From Chromatiaceae bacterium (lineage in GTDB: Bacteria; Pseudomonadota; Gammaproteobacteria; Chromatiales; Chromatiaceae): a DNA stretch of 32,572 nucleotides. Made by a program: the position numbers and the translations under genes. The notes beneath the pieces were generated by a model. It had not been told where the DNA came from and did not search any database. It was given only the letters and a program-made list of their open reading frames with translations. Below, in pieces: positions 31,730-32,572 of this stretch (its first letter is position 1; each line of letters begins with the position of its first letter). The DNA lies in the NCBI GenBank assembly GCA_022340805.1, contig JAJDNF010000045.1, forward strand, positions 1 to 32,572, given 5' to 3'.

Positions 31730-32382
31730 TGCAGCCCCCGACACCACGCCGACTGCTGGTGTTCGCGCGCAACCCCGTTGCGGGCCGGGTCAAGACCCGA
31801 CTGATCCCCGCCGTGGGCGCCGAGGCGGCCACAGCGCTTTACTGGCGGATACTCGAGCGCACCCTGGCCACTGCCTCGGGGGTAAGCGCGCAGTCCCGTG
31901 AACTGTGGCTCGACAGCGGCGACCCGGACCCGCGCCTGGCGCGTCTCGCGCACGCTCACGGCTTGTCCCTGCATGCGCAGGCCGGCGCAGGCCTGGGCCA
32001 GCGCATGCATGCGGCCTTTGCACAGGCAATGCGCGATGCTGGCTGCGCAGTGCTGATCGGCACCGACTGCCCGGAGTTCCGCGTGCAATACATCGACGCG
32101 GCCTTTGCCGCGCTGTCCACGCACGATGCGGTAATAGGTCCGGCCGCAGACGGCGGCTATGTGCTGCTCGGCCTGCGCCGACCGCAGGCGCCCCTGTTCG
32201 CCGGCGTTCCCTGGGGCAGCGCTCAGGTACTGGCAGCGACCCGGCAGCGGCTGCAGCGACAGCAACTGACCTGGCAAGAGCTGCCAGTGCTGCACGACCT
32301 CGACGAACCGGCCGACCTGGTGCGCTTCCCCGACCTGCTCGCAGGCCTGCCAGGGCAGCCCTGGGTCCGCGCGCAGCATTGA
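31729..32382 (+). CDS. DUF2064/TIGR04282-type glycosyltransferase-like protein, arsenosugar-associated
   Basis: A 217-aa protein with a nucleotidyl/glycosyltransferase-type fold. It starts with LLVFARNPVAGRVKTRLIP (phosphate-binding Lys/Arg loop) and later has VLIGTDCPEF and GPAADGGYVLLGL. These are the hallmarks of the family commonly found beside arsS and the TIGR04283 protein. Its exact reaction is not established. The start overlaps the preceding stop by one base, making a three-gene coupled operon. Two hairpins follow immediately after the stop. Confidence 0.85.
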   Translation: MQPPTPRRLLVFARNPVAGRVKTRLIPAVGAEAATALYWRILERTLATASGVSAQSRELWLDSGDPDPRLARLAHAHGLSLHAQAGAGLGQRMHAAFAQAMRDAGCAVLIGTDCPEFRVQYIDAAFAALSTHDAVIGPAADGGYVLLGLRRPQAPLFAGVPWGSAQVLAATRQRLQRQQLTWQELPVLHDLDEPADLVRFPDLLAGLPGQPWVRAQH

Positions 32383-32434
32383 ACCGTTCAGGCCCGGTTC
32401 CCGGTGCGACATGCAGGCTAGCCTGCAAATCGCA
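32381..32434 (+). terminator. Tandem hairpins after the arsenosugar operon
   Basis: GAACCG (32381-32386) pairs with CGGTTC (32395-32400) starting in the stop codon. Then the perfect palindrome TGCAGGCT-AGCCTGCA (32412-32427) is flanked by TGCGA (32405-32409) and TCGCA (32430-32434), giving a long imperfect dyad. No T-tract follows, so this is a possible rather than certain transcription end. Confidence 0.45.
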
Positions 32435-32572
32435 TGAAGGGTTTGGGAATCAGGGTGTGATGGGCAAAGCAGTTGGGGCGATCGGCCGAAAAAGCATAGC
32501 CGAAGCTATGGTTTGAGGGGGATCGGCACAAATGCAAAGTCCAGCGCGGCCTGAGCCCGAACAGGACAGACT
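32435..32572. other. Non-coding structured stretch at the right edge
   Basis: No gene was recognised. A hairpin CATAGC-CGAA-GCTATG (32495-32510) sits between two direct GATCGGC copies (32480-32486 and 32521-32527), with an AAAAAG run before it. It could be part of a mobile-element remnant or repeat continuing past the window. Its identity is unknown. Confidence 0.4.

Overview
The window is GC-rich, with strong third-position GC bias that makes long mirror-image open frames common. It reads as the chromosome of a sulfur-oxidising, hydrogen-oxidising gammaproteobacterium (Chromatiales-like; the taxon is inferred from gene content, not proven). Nearly every stretch is coding. No rRNA, tRNA, CRISPR array, transposase or phage gene was seen.

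Left part (1-8770, mostly + strand): a partial exported protein gene runs off the left edge. It is followed by a FixI/CcoI-type copper P-type ATPase, a self-contained 69-aa unknown gene with its own promoter and terminator, and a B-family (ba3-like) cytochrome c oxidase operon (50-aa subunit IIa-like protein, CuA subunit II, subunit I, diheme cytochrome c). Then comes flavocytochrome c sulfide dehydrogenase (fccA-fccB), closed by a good intrinsic terminator. Together they form a plausible chain: sulfide to FccAB, to soluble cytochrome c, to a high-affinity oxidase.

Middle (8825-19227): an Isp-type (group 1e-like) [NiFe] hydrogenase locus. On the - strand are a hydrogenase protease, a short HyaF/HupH-like protein, small subunit, Isp1 (cytochrome b), Isp2 (HdrD/DsrK-like) and large subunit, and hypE further on. 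The divergent + strand operon is hypC-hypA-hypB-hypD followed by a moaB-like gene. hypF is not in the window. The hydrogenase probably feeds or draws electrons through the Isp1/Isp2 membrane module.

Right part (19302-32572): an arsM-type arsenite methyltransferase, then a tight four-gene operon encoding pyruvate:ferredoxin oxidoreductase-type gamma, alpha and beta subunits and a GltD-like flavoprotein with a C-terminal ferredoxin domain. Next is a 1617-aa NAD-glutamate dehydrogenase on the - strand. Divergent from it is a three-gene arsenosugar cassette (arsS radical SAM enzyme plus two glycosyltransferase-type proteins). With arsM this suggests conversion of inorganic arsenic to arsenosugars.

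The most distinctive non-coding signal is a two-hairpin repeat of about 71-73 nt with a constant 16-nt spacing between hairpins. Two copies fill the convergent gap at 24801-25018, where one supplies the stop codon of the glutamate dehydrogenase. A degenerate copy lies at 9951-10023 between hynL and hypE.
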